From Proruminimicrobium sp963666965 (GTDB taxonomy: Bacteria > Elusimicrobiota > Endomicrobiia > Endomicrobiales > Endomicrobiaceae): 64,000 bases of DNA. The DNA lies in the NCBI GenBank assembly GCA_963666965.1, contig OY762939.1, positions 1,426,001-1,490,000 of the forward strand. The letters are read 5' to 3'. Below the pieces are notes generated by a model, which saw nothing but the letters and a program-made list of their open reading frames with translations, did no database searches and was not told the origin of the DNA. Made by a program: the position numbers and the translations under genes. Positions 7,555 to 15,485 of this stretch are shown here, one piece after another (position 1 is the stretch's first letter; each line of letters begins with the position of its first letter).

Positions 7555-8892
7555 TTAGATTACGCCTTGAGCCAGCATTGTATCGGCAACTTTAACAAAA
7601 CCTGCTATGTTTGCGCCGTTTACAAGATTTCCTGGAGTTCCGTATTCTTCCGCCGCATTTTTGGCAGATGAGTGTATATTTACCATTATCTGATGAAGTT
7701 TATTGTCAACTTCAGAAAATGTCCATGAGAGTCTCTGAGAATTCTGAGACATTTCAAGACCTGACGTGGCAACTCCGCCGGCATTTGAAGCTTTTCCGGG
7801 AGCATAAGCTATTTTTGCTTTTATAAATATTTCAACAGCTTCCGGAGTTGAAGGCATATTTGCTCCTTCGGCAACTGCTATGCAACCGTTTTTAACAAGT
7901 GTTTCTGCCGCTTTTCCGTCGAGTTCATTCTGAGTAGCGCAAGGAAGAGCGATATCACATTTAATATTCCATATACCCGAACAACCTTCTGTATACACGG
8001 CTGATTTTCTTTCTTTAACATATTCAGATATTCTTTTTCTTTCAACTTCTTTTAATCTCTTTACCAAATCCAAATCGATTCCGTCTTTATCATAAATATA
8101 TCCGTTTGAATCTGACAATGCAACAACTTTCGCGCCCAACTCAACTGCCTTCTCGGTAGCATATATAGCCACATTTCCGGAACCAGAGATAACGATCGTT
8201 TTTCCTTCAAAAGAAGTTTTTCTGTCCTTTAACATTTCCTGGCAGAAATAAACTGTTCCGTATCCTGTTGCTTCAGGTCTTGCCAAAGAACCTCCGTAAA
8301 GAAGTCCTTTTCCGGTTAAAACGCCGTGGAACGTATTTCTGATTCTTTTATATTGTCCGAAAAGATACCCTATTTCTCTTCCGCCTACGCCTATGTCTCC
8401 TGCAGGAACATCCGTATCTGCATCTATATGTCTGCAAAGTTCTGTCATAAAGCTCTGGCAAAATCTCATAACTTCAGAATCCGATTTACCTTTAGGATCA
8501 AAATCAGAACCGCCTTTTCCGCCGCCCATCATAAGACCTGTCAATGAATTCTTAAAAATCTGTTCAAATCCCAAAAACTTAATTGTTCCCAAATTTACCG
8601 AAGGATGAAATCTTAATCCGCCTTTATAAGGTCCGATTGCGGAATTAAACTGTACTCTCATACCTCTGTTAACGCGTATGTTGCCTTTATCATCCTGCCA
8701 AGGCACTCTGAACATTATCTGTCTTTCCGGTTCTACGATTCTTTCAAGTATGGCAGCATCACGATATTTTTTGTGTTTTTCTATAACCGGACTTATAGAT
8801 TCCAACACTTCCTGCACCGCCTGTAAAAACAACTGTTCTCCGTCATTTCTTCGTTTAACTTCCTGCATTACTTCGGCAACATAAGCATTCAT
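7555..8892 (-). CDS. gdhA: Glutamate dehydrogenase, NADP-type
   Basis: Reductive amination of 2-oxoglutarate to glutamate. 445 residues, the usual size of hexameric bacterial GDH. Substrate segment with catalytic Lys: MGGGKGGSDFDPKGKSD; PAGDIGVGGREIGYL follows; the nucleotide-binding fold has VISGSGNVAIYATE. Length and motifs fit the NADP-dependent anabolic group, though cofactor choice is inferred. It is the last gene after nfnA-nfnB (51-bp gap), so NADPH made by bifurcating transhydrogenation could be used directly for ammonium assimilation. RBS AAAGGAG; terminator follows. Confidence 0.96.
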   Translation of the reverse strand: MNAYVAEVMQEVKRRNDGEQLFLQAVQEVLESISPVIEKHKKYRDAAILERIVEPERQIMFRVPWQDDKGNIRVNRGMRVQFNSAIGPYKGGLRFHPSVNLGTIKFLGFEQIFKNSLTGLMMGGGKGGSDFDPKGKSDSEVMRFCQSFMTELCRHIDADTDVPAGDIGVGGREIGYLFGQYKRIRNTFHGVLTGKGLLYGGSLARPEATGYGTVYFCQEMLKDRKTSFEGKTIVISGSGNVAIYATEKAVELGAKVVALSDSNGYIYDKDGIDLDLVKRLKEVERKRISEYVKERKSAVYTEGCSGIWNIKCDIALPCATQNELDGKAAETLVKNGCIAVAEGANMPSTPEAVEIFIKAKIAYAPGKASNAGGVATSGLEMSQNSQRLSWTFSEVDNKLHQIMVNIHSSAKNAAEEYGTPGNLVNGANIAGFVKVADTMLAQGVI

Positions 8893-8943
8893 TTGTTTAT
8901 TCTCCTTTGAATAAAATTATTGATATTAAGTGTGATATGTTTT

Positions 8944-10353
8944 TTAATTTTTGGAAGAGCCGTCGGGGGGATGATGAATATGATCTTTTAAAAAGGAATG
9001 CATGTTTTTTGCGGCTTGTTTGCCCATTCCCATTGCTTCTATAACGGTGCTGCCTCCGGCGATATCGCCTCCGGCAAAAACTCCGTTTAATTTTGTCATA
9101 AATTTTTCGTCTATTATCAAATATCCGTGGCTGTCCGTCTCCAAAGATTTTACAAGAGAAGGAAGAACAGGATTAGGATGCAATCCCAAAGCAAGAATAA
9201 CTACATCCGCATCAATTAAAAAATTGGATCCTGAAATTTCAACAGGTTTTCTTCTGCCGGATACATCAGGCGCGCCCAATTCCATTTTAACGCACTCCAT
9301 CGCTTTAACAAAGCCTTTTTCATCTGCCAAAAATTTTACCGGAGCCGTAAGTTCTATAAATTCTATTCCTTCTTCGAGAGCATGTTTTCTTTCTTCAAGA
9401 CGGGCCGGCATTTCCTGCTGAGTTCTTCTATAAACAAGTTTTACGGACTGAGCTCCCAGTCTTTTAGCGGTTCTTGCCGAATCCATAGCGGTATTTCCGC
9501 CGCCTATTACTACAACATTTCTGCCTCTGTGAATGGGGGTATCAAAATCCGGGAATTTAAAAGCTGACATAAGATTGACTCTTGCAAGAAATTCGTTTGC
9601 GGAATAAATATTGTTATAATTTTCGCCTTCTATATTTAGAAAAGAAGGCAGTCCCGCTCCCGCTCCTATAAAAACAGACTTAAACCCTTCATCAAACAAA
9701 TCCTGAATCGTTTTTGTTCTGCCTATTAAACAATTAAAAACAAATTTTATGCCCAGAGCCTTCAAAGTATTTATTTCAGCATCCAATACATCGCACGGCA
9801 GCCTGAATTCAGGAATACCGTATCTCAATACTCCGCCGCTGTCATGCAAAGATTCAAAAACGGTAATATCATAACCGATTTTTGCAAGATCTCCTGCGCA
9901 TGTAAGACCTGCAGGACCCGAACCGACTACGGCTATTTTTATTCCGTTTGATTTTATAGTGATTTTTTCGTCTTTTATATTTGAGGTTGCCCAATCTGCG
10001 GCAAATCTTTCAAGATTGCCTATTGCTACAGATTCGCTTTTTTTAGCCAAAATACAAAATTTTTCACACTGATTTTCCTGAGGACATACTCTTCCGCACA
10101 CGGCGGGAAGATTATTCTTTTCTTTTAAAACGGCGATTGCTTTATTAAAGTTTTTGTCAGCTATTTGTTTGATAAAGCCTGGAATGTTTATTTCAACGGG
10201 ACAGCCCTGAACGCAAAACGGTTTTTTACACTGCAGACATCTTCGTGCCTCAGTTTCCGCTTGTTCTTCCGTATATCCTGTATTAACCTGTTTAAAATCT
10301 TTATTTCTTTCTTCAGGCTGTCTTTCAGGCATTTTTATTCTTTGTGATGACAT
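8944..10353 (-). CDS. nfnB: GltD-like flavoprotein, NfnB/SudA subunit of NADH-dependent ferredoxin:NADP oxidoreductase
   Basis: 469 residues from ATG 10353, with CCGGAG 5 nt upstream; a GTG at 10359 is the alternative. N-terminal cysteines (CLQCKKPFCVQGCP and CGRVCPQENQCEKFC) fit two [4Fe-4S] clusters; FAD site VVGSGPAGLTCAGDLA and NADP site VVVIGGGNTAMDSARTA follow, with the family C-terminal FAGGDIAGGSTVIEAMGMGK. Often annotated as glutamate synthase small subunit, but no large subunit is nearby and the adjoining NfnA-type gene overlaps its start. Together they would bifurcate electrons between NADPH, NAD and ferredoxin. Confidence 0.87.
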   Translation of the reverse strand: MSSQRIKMPERQPEERNKDFKQVNTGYTEEQAETEARRCLQCKKPFCVQGCPVEINIPGFIKQIADKNFNKAIAVLKEKNNLPAVCGRVCPQENQCEKFCILAKKSESVAIGNLERFAADWATSNIKDEKITIKSNGIKIAVVGSGPAGLTCAGDLAKIGYDITVFESLHDSGGVLRYGIPEFRLPCDVLDAEINTLKALGIKFVFNCLIGRTKTIQDLFDEGFKSVFIGAGAGLPSFLNIEGENYNNIYSANEFLARVNLMSAFKFPDFDTPIHRGRNVVVIGGGNTAMDSARTAKRLGAQSVKLVYRRTQQEMPARLEERKHALEEGIEFIELTAPVKFLADEKGFVKAMECVKMELGAPDVSGRRKPVEISGSNFLIDADVVILALGLHPNPVLPSLVKSLETDSHGYLIIDEKFMTKLNGVFAGGDIAGGSTVIEAMGMGKQAAKNMHSFLKDHIHHPPDGSSKN

Positions 10354-11183
10354 TTGCACTCCGGATTATGTTTGAAATTTTCAAAAGACTCAGCCTCATA
10401 TTTCTTAAACAGCGACAATCTTGACACAAGTTCATCCCAATTTACTTTATGAGCGTCAAATTCAGGCCCGTCAACGCAGGCAAATTTTGTTTTACCGTTT
10501 ACGGTGACACGGCATGCGCCGCACATTCCGGTTCCGTCAACCATTATCGGATTTAAAGAAACCAATGTTTCTATATTGTGTTCTTTTGTCATATTTGAAA
10601 CAGCTTTCATCATAGGCACAGGCCCTATGGCGTAAACAATATTAATTTTTTCTTTTGATATTACATCGGCAAGAATATTTGTGACAAAACCCTTAACGCC
10701 GTAAGAACCGTCGTCGGTTGCTATTAAAAGCTGCGAGGAATTTTCTTTTAATTCATCTTCAAGAATTAATAAATCTTTATTTCTTGCACCAACAATCGTT
10801 ATAACTTTATTTCCGGCTTTAAGAAGACTTTTTATGACAGGCAAAACTTCCGCAGTTCCTACTCCTCCGGCAACTGCAACGATTGTCCCGTAATTTTTAA
10901 TTTCGGTAGGATGGCCCAAAGGTCCCAGAACATCTCTTATGTACTGGCCTTCATTCAAAGCGCCAAGCTCTGTTGTGGTCTTTCCTGCTTCCTGAAAAAT
11001 AATCCGAACGGTTCCTTTTGCAGAATCCGATCCGGCTATTGTCAAAGGAATTCTTTCACCTTTTTCGTGCAGTCTTAAAATAACAAACTGCCCGGCTTTT
11101 GAATTTTTGGCAATATCGGGAGCACTGATTTCAAAGCTCTTTATATTCGATGATAAACTTGTTTTTGAAATAATTTTAAACAT
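10335..11183 (-). CDS. nfnA: FAD/[2Fe-2S] subunit NfnA/SudB of ferredoxin:NADP oxidoreductase
   Basis: 282 residues from ATG 11183 (MFKIISK); the longer frame to 11213 would overlap the promoter's start site. Ferredoxin-reductase-like fold: FAD segment ERIPLTIAGSD, NAD segment VAVAGGVGTAEVLPVIKSL, and C-terminal [2Fe-2S] motif DGTGMCGACRV..FACVDGPEFDAHKV. It overlaps the start of nfnB by about 19 bp, indicating translational coupling. Similar proteins also serve dihydroorotate dehydrogenase (PyrK), but the paired NfnB settles the assignment. Confidence 0.88.
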   Translation of the reverse strand: MFKIISKTSLSSNIKSFEISAPDIAKNSKAGQFVILRLHEKGERIPLTIAGSDSAKGTVRIIFQEAGKTTTELGALNEGQYIRDVLGPLGHPTEIKNYGTIVAVAGGVGTAEVLPVIKSLLKAGNKVITIVGARNKDLLILEDELKENSSQLLIATDDGSYGVKGFVTNILADVISKEKINIVYAIGPVPMMKAVSNMTKEHNIETLVSLNPIMVDGTGMCGACRVTVNGKTKFACVDGPEFDAHKVNWDELVSRLSLFKKYEAESFENFKHNPECKCHHKE

Positions 11184-11225
11184 ATTATAATCCGTAAAAA
11201 TAATAAAAACCAAAACAGTTCAGAG

Positions 11226-11254
11226 AGTATATAAATTTTAAATAAAATATTCAA
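11226..11254 (-). promoter_or_regulatory. Sigma-70 promoter of nfnA-nfnB-gdhA
   Basis: Minus strand TTGAAT (11249-11254), 17-bp spacer, TATACT (11226-11231). Predicted start near 11219 leaves a short 35-nt leader without hairpin, unlike the other nitrogen-block transcripts. Confidence 0.65.
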
Positions 11255-11340
11255 ATCGGCAACTCTTAGACGGCAAAAACATATAATTAAACTGAATCCA
11301 CCGTTAAATTACATTCATACAACGGCTTATGCTAAAAATT

Positions 11341-12933
11341 TTATTTACACACGCTTTTTTTAAATTTTCCGCTGGCCTGAACAAATCCTCTGAAAATAGG
11401 ATGCTGTTTGGCGGGCCTTGCGCCGAATTCAGGATGAAACTGCACTGCTATGAAGAAAGGATGATTTTTAAGCTCTATTATTTCAGGCAAAATGTCTTTA
11501 TGAAATCCCGAAACTTCAAAACCTACTTTCTTAAAATCTTCGATATATTTTGGATTCATTTCATATCTGTGTCTGTGTCTTTCAACTATTTTATCTGATT
11601 TATATAATTTATGAACAAGAGAACCTTTCACAAGATCTGCTTCATAATTACCGAGTCTCATTGTAGCGCCGAGATTTTTTATACTTTTCTGTTCTTCCAA
11701 CATTTCAACCACCGGTTCTTTTGTCTTTGCATCTATTTCCGTGGAATTTGCATTTTTTATGCCAAGCAAATTTCTTGCAGATTCAATAATGGCACACTGC
11801 ATTCCCAGACATATTCCGAAGAAAGGAACTTTGTTTTCTCTTGCAAATTTGATTGCGGCAATCTTACCTTCAACACCTCTTATGCCAAAGCCGCCGGGAA
11901 TCAAAATGCCATGCAATTGTTTTAATTTGTTTATCAAATTTTTATCTTCTGATGAAATATACTTTATATCTATATCTAAATTTTCATCCAGCGCAGAAAT
12001 CTTCAATGATTCGTCTATAGATTTATAAGCATCTTTTAAATCTGCATATTTGCCAATTATGCCTATGCTTATGCTGTCCTTAAAACCTTTTCCTCTTTTT
12101 ACATATTTGAACCATTCTTTTGAAAATGTTTTTTTATTCTTTAAACCAAGCCTTTCAAGTACAAAAGCATCTACTCCCTGTTTATGCAGAGATTCAGGAA
12201 TATGATAAATTGAAGCGCAGCTTTTAGCTTCAACAACTGCCTCTTTTCTAACATTACAAAATAAGGAAATTTTTGCTTTCATCGAATCCGAAATAGTATG
12301 TTCTGTTCTGCAAATAATCATATCCGGAACTATACCTACTTCTCTTAACTTATTTACGGAATGCTGTGTCGGCTTTGTTTTCAATTCATTTGCACCGTGT
12401 ATATATGGAACCAGTGTCAGATGTATACTCATTACGTCTTCTCTTTTCTGCTCAAGCATAAACTGTCTTGTGGCTTCTATAAAAGGAAGTCCTTCTATAT
12501 CTCCGACCGTTCCGCCTATTTCTATTATGGTTATATCAACTTGTTTTTCAAATGCAGAAAATCTTCTTTTGATTTCATCTGTTATGTGCGGAATTACCTG
12601 AACTGTGCCGCCGTTATAATCGCCTCTTCTCTCGTTGTTTATAACCGTCTGGTATATATGCCCTGCAGTGTTTGTATTGGCTTTTGTTGTAACCATATCG
12701 AGAAATCTTTCGTAGGTGCCTAAATCAAGGTCGGCTTCTGCTCCGTCTGCTGTAACATATACTTCTCCGTGCTGAAAAGGGTTCATTGTGCCGGGATCAA
12801 CATTTATGTAAGGGTCCATTTTTATCATGGTAACCTTATAACCGTGCATCTGCAGAAGTTTTCCGATACTCGCTCCGGTGATTCCTTTTCCCAAAGAACT
12901 TACAACGCCGCCCGTCATAAAAATGTATTTCAT
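11341..12933 (-). CDS. pyrG: CTP synthase
   Basis: Converts UTP to CTP using glutamine or ammonia. 530 residues, full length. N-terminal synthetase domain starts MKYIFMTGGVVSSLGKG with MDPYINVDPGTMNPFQHGEV; C-terminal class I glutaminase has the nucleophile elbow FFGICLGMQCA and the catalytic HPEFGARP. Single-gene transcript with promoter at 13059-13087 and a leader hairpin of the same family as glnA and purF; all three genes are linked by glutamine. Confidence 0.98.
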   Translation of the reverse strand: MKYIFMTGGVVSSLGKGITGASIGKLLQMHGYKVTMIKMDPYINVDPGTMNPFQHGEVYVTADGAEADLDLGTYERFLDMVTTKANTNTAGHIYQTVINNERRGDYNGGTVQVIPHITDEIKRRFSAFEKQVDITIIEIGGTVGDIEGLPFIEATRQFMLEQKREDVMSIHLTLVPYIHGANELKTKPTQHSVNKLREVGIVPDMIICRTEHTISDSMKAKISLFCNVRKEAVVEAKSCASIYHIPESLHKQGVDAFVLERLGLKNKKTFSKEWFKYVKRGKGFKDSISIGIIGKYADLKDAYKSIDESLKISALDENLDIDIKYISSEDKNLINKLKQLHGILIPGGFGIRGVEGKIAAIKFARENKVPFFGICLGMQCAIIESARNLLGIKNANSTEIDAKTKEPVVEMLEEQKSIKNLGATMRLGNYEADLVKGSLVHKLYKSDKIVERHRHRYEMNPKYIEDFKKVGFEVSGFHKDILPEIIELKNHPFFIAVQFHPEFGARPAKQHPIFRGFVQASGKFKKSVCK

Positions 12934-12987
12934 TTTTCTGGCTCCCTATACATTTTAAATATATATTGATATTAAAAACAAAAAAAA

Positions 12988-13023
12988 ATGCACAAAGGCA
13001 AACAATAAAAAAACCTTTAGCAT
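12988..13023 (-). promoter_or_regulatory. pyrG leader hairpin with T-run (leader family A)
   Basis: ATGCTAAAGG (13014-13023) pairs with CCTTTGTGCAT (12988-12998) across a T-rich loop and is followed by a run of Ts. It lies in the leader 55 nt before the pyrG ATG. The core ATGCT-AAAGG..CCTTT-GCAT and the preceding GATATTTGTT are shared with the purF leader. Confidence 0.65.
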
Positions 13024-13058
13024 CATCATCTGATAACAAATATCTGTTGGTTTAAAAA

Positions 13059-13087
13059 ATGGTACATAAATAATTTATGTTTGTCAA
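13059..13087 (-). promoter_or_regulatory. Sigma-70 promoter of pyrG
   Basis: Minus strand TTGACA (13082-13087), 17-bp spacer ending in TG, then TACCAT (13059-13064). It is back to back with the Pho-type promoter of the porin gene at 13112-13165. Confidence 0.65.
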
Positions 13088-13111
13088 ACGCATCCGCCGT
13101 GATATTTCAGG

Positions 13112-13165
13112 TTAACAAATAATTAACATTTTATTTATTTTATCTTAATCGTCTTTTTATATTAT
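13112..13165 (+). promoter_or_regulatory. Pho box array and -10 of porin gene
   Basis: Four hexamers at exact 11-bp spacing: TTAACA (13112), TTAACA (13123), TTTATT (13134), TTAATC (13145), then a -10-like TATTAT at 13160. The same four-hexamer array with the -10 at the same distance precedes pstC. TTAACA-type direct repeats at 11-bp spacing are the known form of the Bacillus PhoP box; binding by the PhoB-like protein encoded here is inferred. Confidence 0.75.
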
Positions 13166-13233
13166 TTTGCCAACAACAGAAAATTGTTGCAAAAAAACAG
13201 CACTGAAAAGTGCAATAAAAAAGGAGAGACAAG

Positions 13234-14466
13234 ATGTTAAAAAGAAATTTGTTTTTTGCGGCGGCGTTTGTAACTGCTATGTCCTGTTCTGCTTTTGCGG
13301 AAATAGGCTCTTTGGCAAATCTACTTGCCGAAAAAGGAATCATCACCTACGGTGAAGCTCAGACTTTAACTACCGAATCAAAAGAAGAAGCAAGAATGAA
13401 GCTTGCATCCGGAAAATCTGAAATTGTTCCGGCATGGGTACAGAACATGACATTTAAGGGCGATTTGAGAATCAGAACACAGTATGACTGGGACGCAAGC
13501 AATAAAGCAAGATTGAGAGAAAGAATGAGATTGAGACTCGGCGTAGAAACAAGACCTGTTGAAAAAGTACAGATCGGCTTCGGCCTTGCAACAGGTTCAC
13601 TTGGCGTTTCTGGAAGCGATGTAAAAGATAAAGAAGCAAGTTCTACAAACCATACCTTTGAATATATGAATAAAGCTCCTTTGTTTGTTGATTACGCATA
13701 TATACAGTATGACCCTTATGAATGGGTAACAGTAAGAGGCGGTAAAGTAAAATCACAGACTCACATATGGAATACAAGCGATTTAATATGGGACGGAGAC
13801 TATAATCCGGACGGATTGAATGCGACGTTAAAAACCGATCTTTCGGAAAGCACAAAATTCAGCGCAAATACAGGCTGGTATACGTTTGGAGAAGGAAAAC
13901 AGGGAAAAATGCTTGCTGACGCTTACATAGTGCAGCCGGTAATAGAATTTATTCATAATTCCGTAAAAGCAAAATTCGGATTGGCTTACCAGCAGTTTAA
14001 TTTTGCAGGAAGAACAAACGCAGGAACAGGGTTAATAAAAAATTATGATTTCAGAATAATAAACCCAAGCATATCTGTTGATTTTGCCGAAGTATTCCAG
14101 TCATCATATAACCTCGGCATATTCGGAGATTTTGTCCATAACACACAAAATGATTTGCCTAAAGTTAACGGCAAAGACGCAGTCACGGCATATTTGGCAG
14201 GAGCAAGTTTCGGTTATTCAAAACTTGACAAAATCGGAACATGGCAGATTAAAGGCATGTACAGATACGAAGAGCTGTATTCTATTCCTGAAGGACTGGG
14301 AGATTCTGACGCTTACGGCGGAAAAGCCGGAAAGGGATACGAATTTATAGCAGCTTTCGGTTTAACAAAAGCTCTTTCTTTCTCAATAGATTATTACCAG
14401 ATGACAGATATAGACGGAAATGTTCCTAAGAGCCTATGCCAGTTTGATTTTGTATATAAATTTTAA
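13234..14466 (+). CDS. Putative porin, phosphate-linked
   Basis: 410 residues: signal peptide (MLKRNLFFAAAFVTAMSCSAFA), a short helical segment (AEKGIITYGEAQTLT, about 33-47) resembling the SLH-like/coil start of the Porin_5 group, then a long beta-barrel with many DLRIR/RLRLGVE-type strands and a C-terminal YKF. Outer-membrane location is well supported. It sits 25 bp before pstS and has a Pho box promoter, so phosphate entry across the outer membrane is the likely role. RBS AAGGAGAG. Confidence 0.82.
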   Translation: MLKRNLFFAAAFVTAMSCSAFAEIGSLANLLAEKGIITYGEAQTLTTESKEEARMKLASGKSEIVPAWVQNMTFKGDLRIRTQYDWDASNKARLRERMRLRLGVETRPVEKVQIGFGLATGSLGVSGSDVKDKEASSTNHTFEYMNKAPLFVDYAYIQYDPYEWVTVRGGKVKSQTHIWNTSDLIWDGDYNPDGLNATLKTDLSESTKFSANTGWYTFGEGKQGKMLADAYIVQPVIEFIHNSVKAKFGLAYQQFNFAGRTNAGTGLIKNYDFRIINPSISVDFAEVFQSSYNLGIFGDFVHNTQNDLPKVNGKDAVTAYLAGASFGYSKLDKIGTWQIKGMYRYEELYSIPEGLGDSDAYGGKAGKGYEFIAAFGLTKALSFSIDYYQMTDIDGNVPKSLCQFDFVYKF

Positions 14467-14491
14467 TTAAAAACAAAAGGGGGAAAATAAA

Positions 14492-15298
14492 ATGAATTTA
14501 GTAAAAAAGTTGTTTATGGCAGCAATCGCCGTAACGTGCATAAGCTCCGTATCATTTGCAAAAGTAACTCTTGAAGGCTCAACGACAGTGCTTCCGATAG
14601 CACAAAGAGCCGCTGAGGAAATGATGGATGCGAACGATAAAATAGAGATAAGCGTAAGAGGCGGCGGATCGGGCGTAGGAATTAATTCTCTTATAGCAAA
14701 AAAATGCGATATAGCAATGGCTTCAAGATCCATAAAAGATTCTGAACTCCAGAAAGCGGCGTCAAACGGAGTACAGCCTAAAGCTTATGTTATAGCTATG
14801 GACGGAATAGCGGTTGTGGTAAATACCGCAAATACGGTAAGAAGCCTTTCAAAAGCACAGGTAAAAGATATTTTTACGGGTAAAATTTCAAACTGGAAAC
14901 AATTAGGCGGAGCAGATGAAAAAATAATCGTAGTTTCAAGAGACAGCGCAAGCGGAACTTTTGAAGCTTTCGGAGAACTTGCTTTGAACAAGGAAAAGGT
15001 AAGATCCGATGCTCTAATGCAGGCTTCAAACCAAGCCGTCGCCACAACTGTAAAAAACACAAAAAGTGCAATCGGATATGTCGGCATAGGTTATTTAAAA
15101 GATTTGGGGGATGTTTCAATAGACGGAGTCAAAGCCAGCGTTGAAACCGTTCTTTCCGGCAAATATTCTTATTCAAGACCTTTGTTTATGTATGTAAACG
15201 GCACAGCTAAAGGCGATGCGAAAGCTTACATAGATTTTCTCCTCAGCGAAGACGGACAAACTCTTGTAAAGAGAGAAGGTTTTGTTGGATTAAAATAA
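14492..15298 (+). CDS. pstS: Phosphate-binding protein of Pst ABC transporter
   Basis: 268 residues with a signal peptide (cleavage after SFA, before KVTLEG); no lipobox Cys, so a soluble periplasmic protein. Phosphate-binding landmarks: EGSTTVLPIAQRAAEE, RGGGSGVGINSL, SRDSASGTFEAF. Short for PstS, as in the compact non-proteobacterial type. It follows the porin gene and ends in a strong terminator, so pstCAB are made from a separate Pho-type promoter. Confidence 0.94.
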   Translation: MNLVKKLFMAAIAVTCISSVSFAKVTLEGSTTVLPIAQRAAEEMMDANDKIEISVRGGGSGVGINSLIAKKCDIAMASRSIKDSELQKAASNGVQPKAYVIAMDGIAVVVNTANTVRSLSKAQVKDIFTGKISNWKQLGGADEKIIVVSRDSASGTFEAFGELALNKEKVRSDALMQASNQAVATTVKNTKSAIGYVGIGYLKDLGDVSIDGVKASVETVLSGKYSYSRPLFMYVNGTAKGDAKAYIDFLLSEDGQTLVKREGFVGLK

Positions 15299-15322
15299 TC
15301 ATACCTCTCCCCAACAAAACGG

Positions 15323-15348
15323 ATCCTCCGCGTATTTACGCGGAGGAT
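15323..15348 (+). terminator. Terminator after pstS
   Basis: ATCCTCCGCGTA pairs with TACGCGGAGGAT, followed by TTTCTTTTTT. It separates the porin-pstS transcript from pstCAB. Confidence 0.92.
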
Positions 15349-15425
15349 TTCTTTTTTAATTTACACAATAATAAAAAATGTATACCCTAATTTTTAACAA
15401 ATTAAAAATGTTTTTTATATTCAGC

Positions 15426-15479
15426 TTAACAAAATCTTAACAATTGATTTATTTATTTTTAACTTACAGTTTGTAGAAT
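15426..15479 (+). promoter_or_regulatory. Pho box array and -10 of pstC
   Basis: Hexamers TTAACA (15426), TTAACA (15437), TTTATT (15448), TTAACT (15459) at 11-bp spacing, then TAGAAT at 15474. The layout matches the porin promoter base for base in spacing. The -10 is so close to the pstC ATG (15486) that transcription may start at the start codon itself. One further TTAACA lies at 15394. Confidence 0.78.
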
Positions 15480-15485
15480 TATGCC

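Noticed and set aside
8944..10353. Annotation as glutamate synthase small subunit (gltD)
   Set aside because: No GltB is adjacent and the overlapping NfnA-type [2Fe-2S] flavoprotein points to NfnAB; kept as an alternative only.
13020..13075. A frame before pyrG (ATG TAC CAT TTT TTA AAC CAA CAG ...) with tandem Gln codons, resembling the glnA leader peptide
   Set aside because: Its ATG lies in the promoter spacer, upstream of the predicted transcript start, and it has no RBS, so it would not be translated.
1..13100. Sigma-54 (-24/-12) promoters for the nitrogen genes
   Set aside because: I searched leaders by eye for TGGCA-N7-TTGC spacing and found none; sigma-70 boxes explain the starts.
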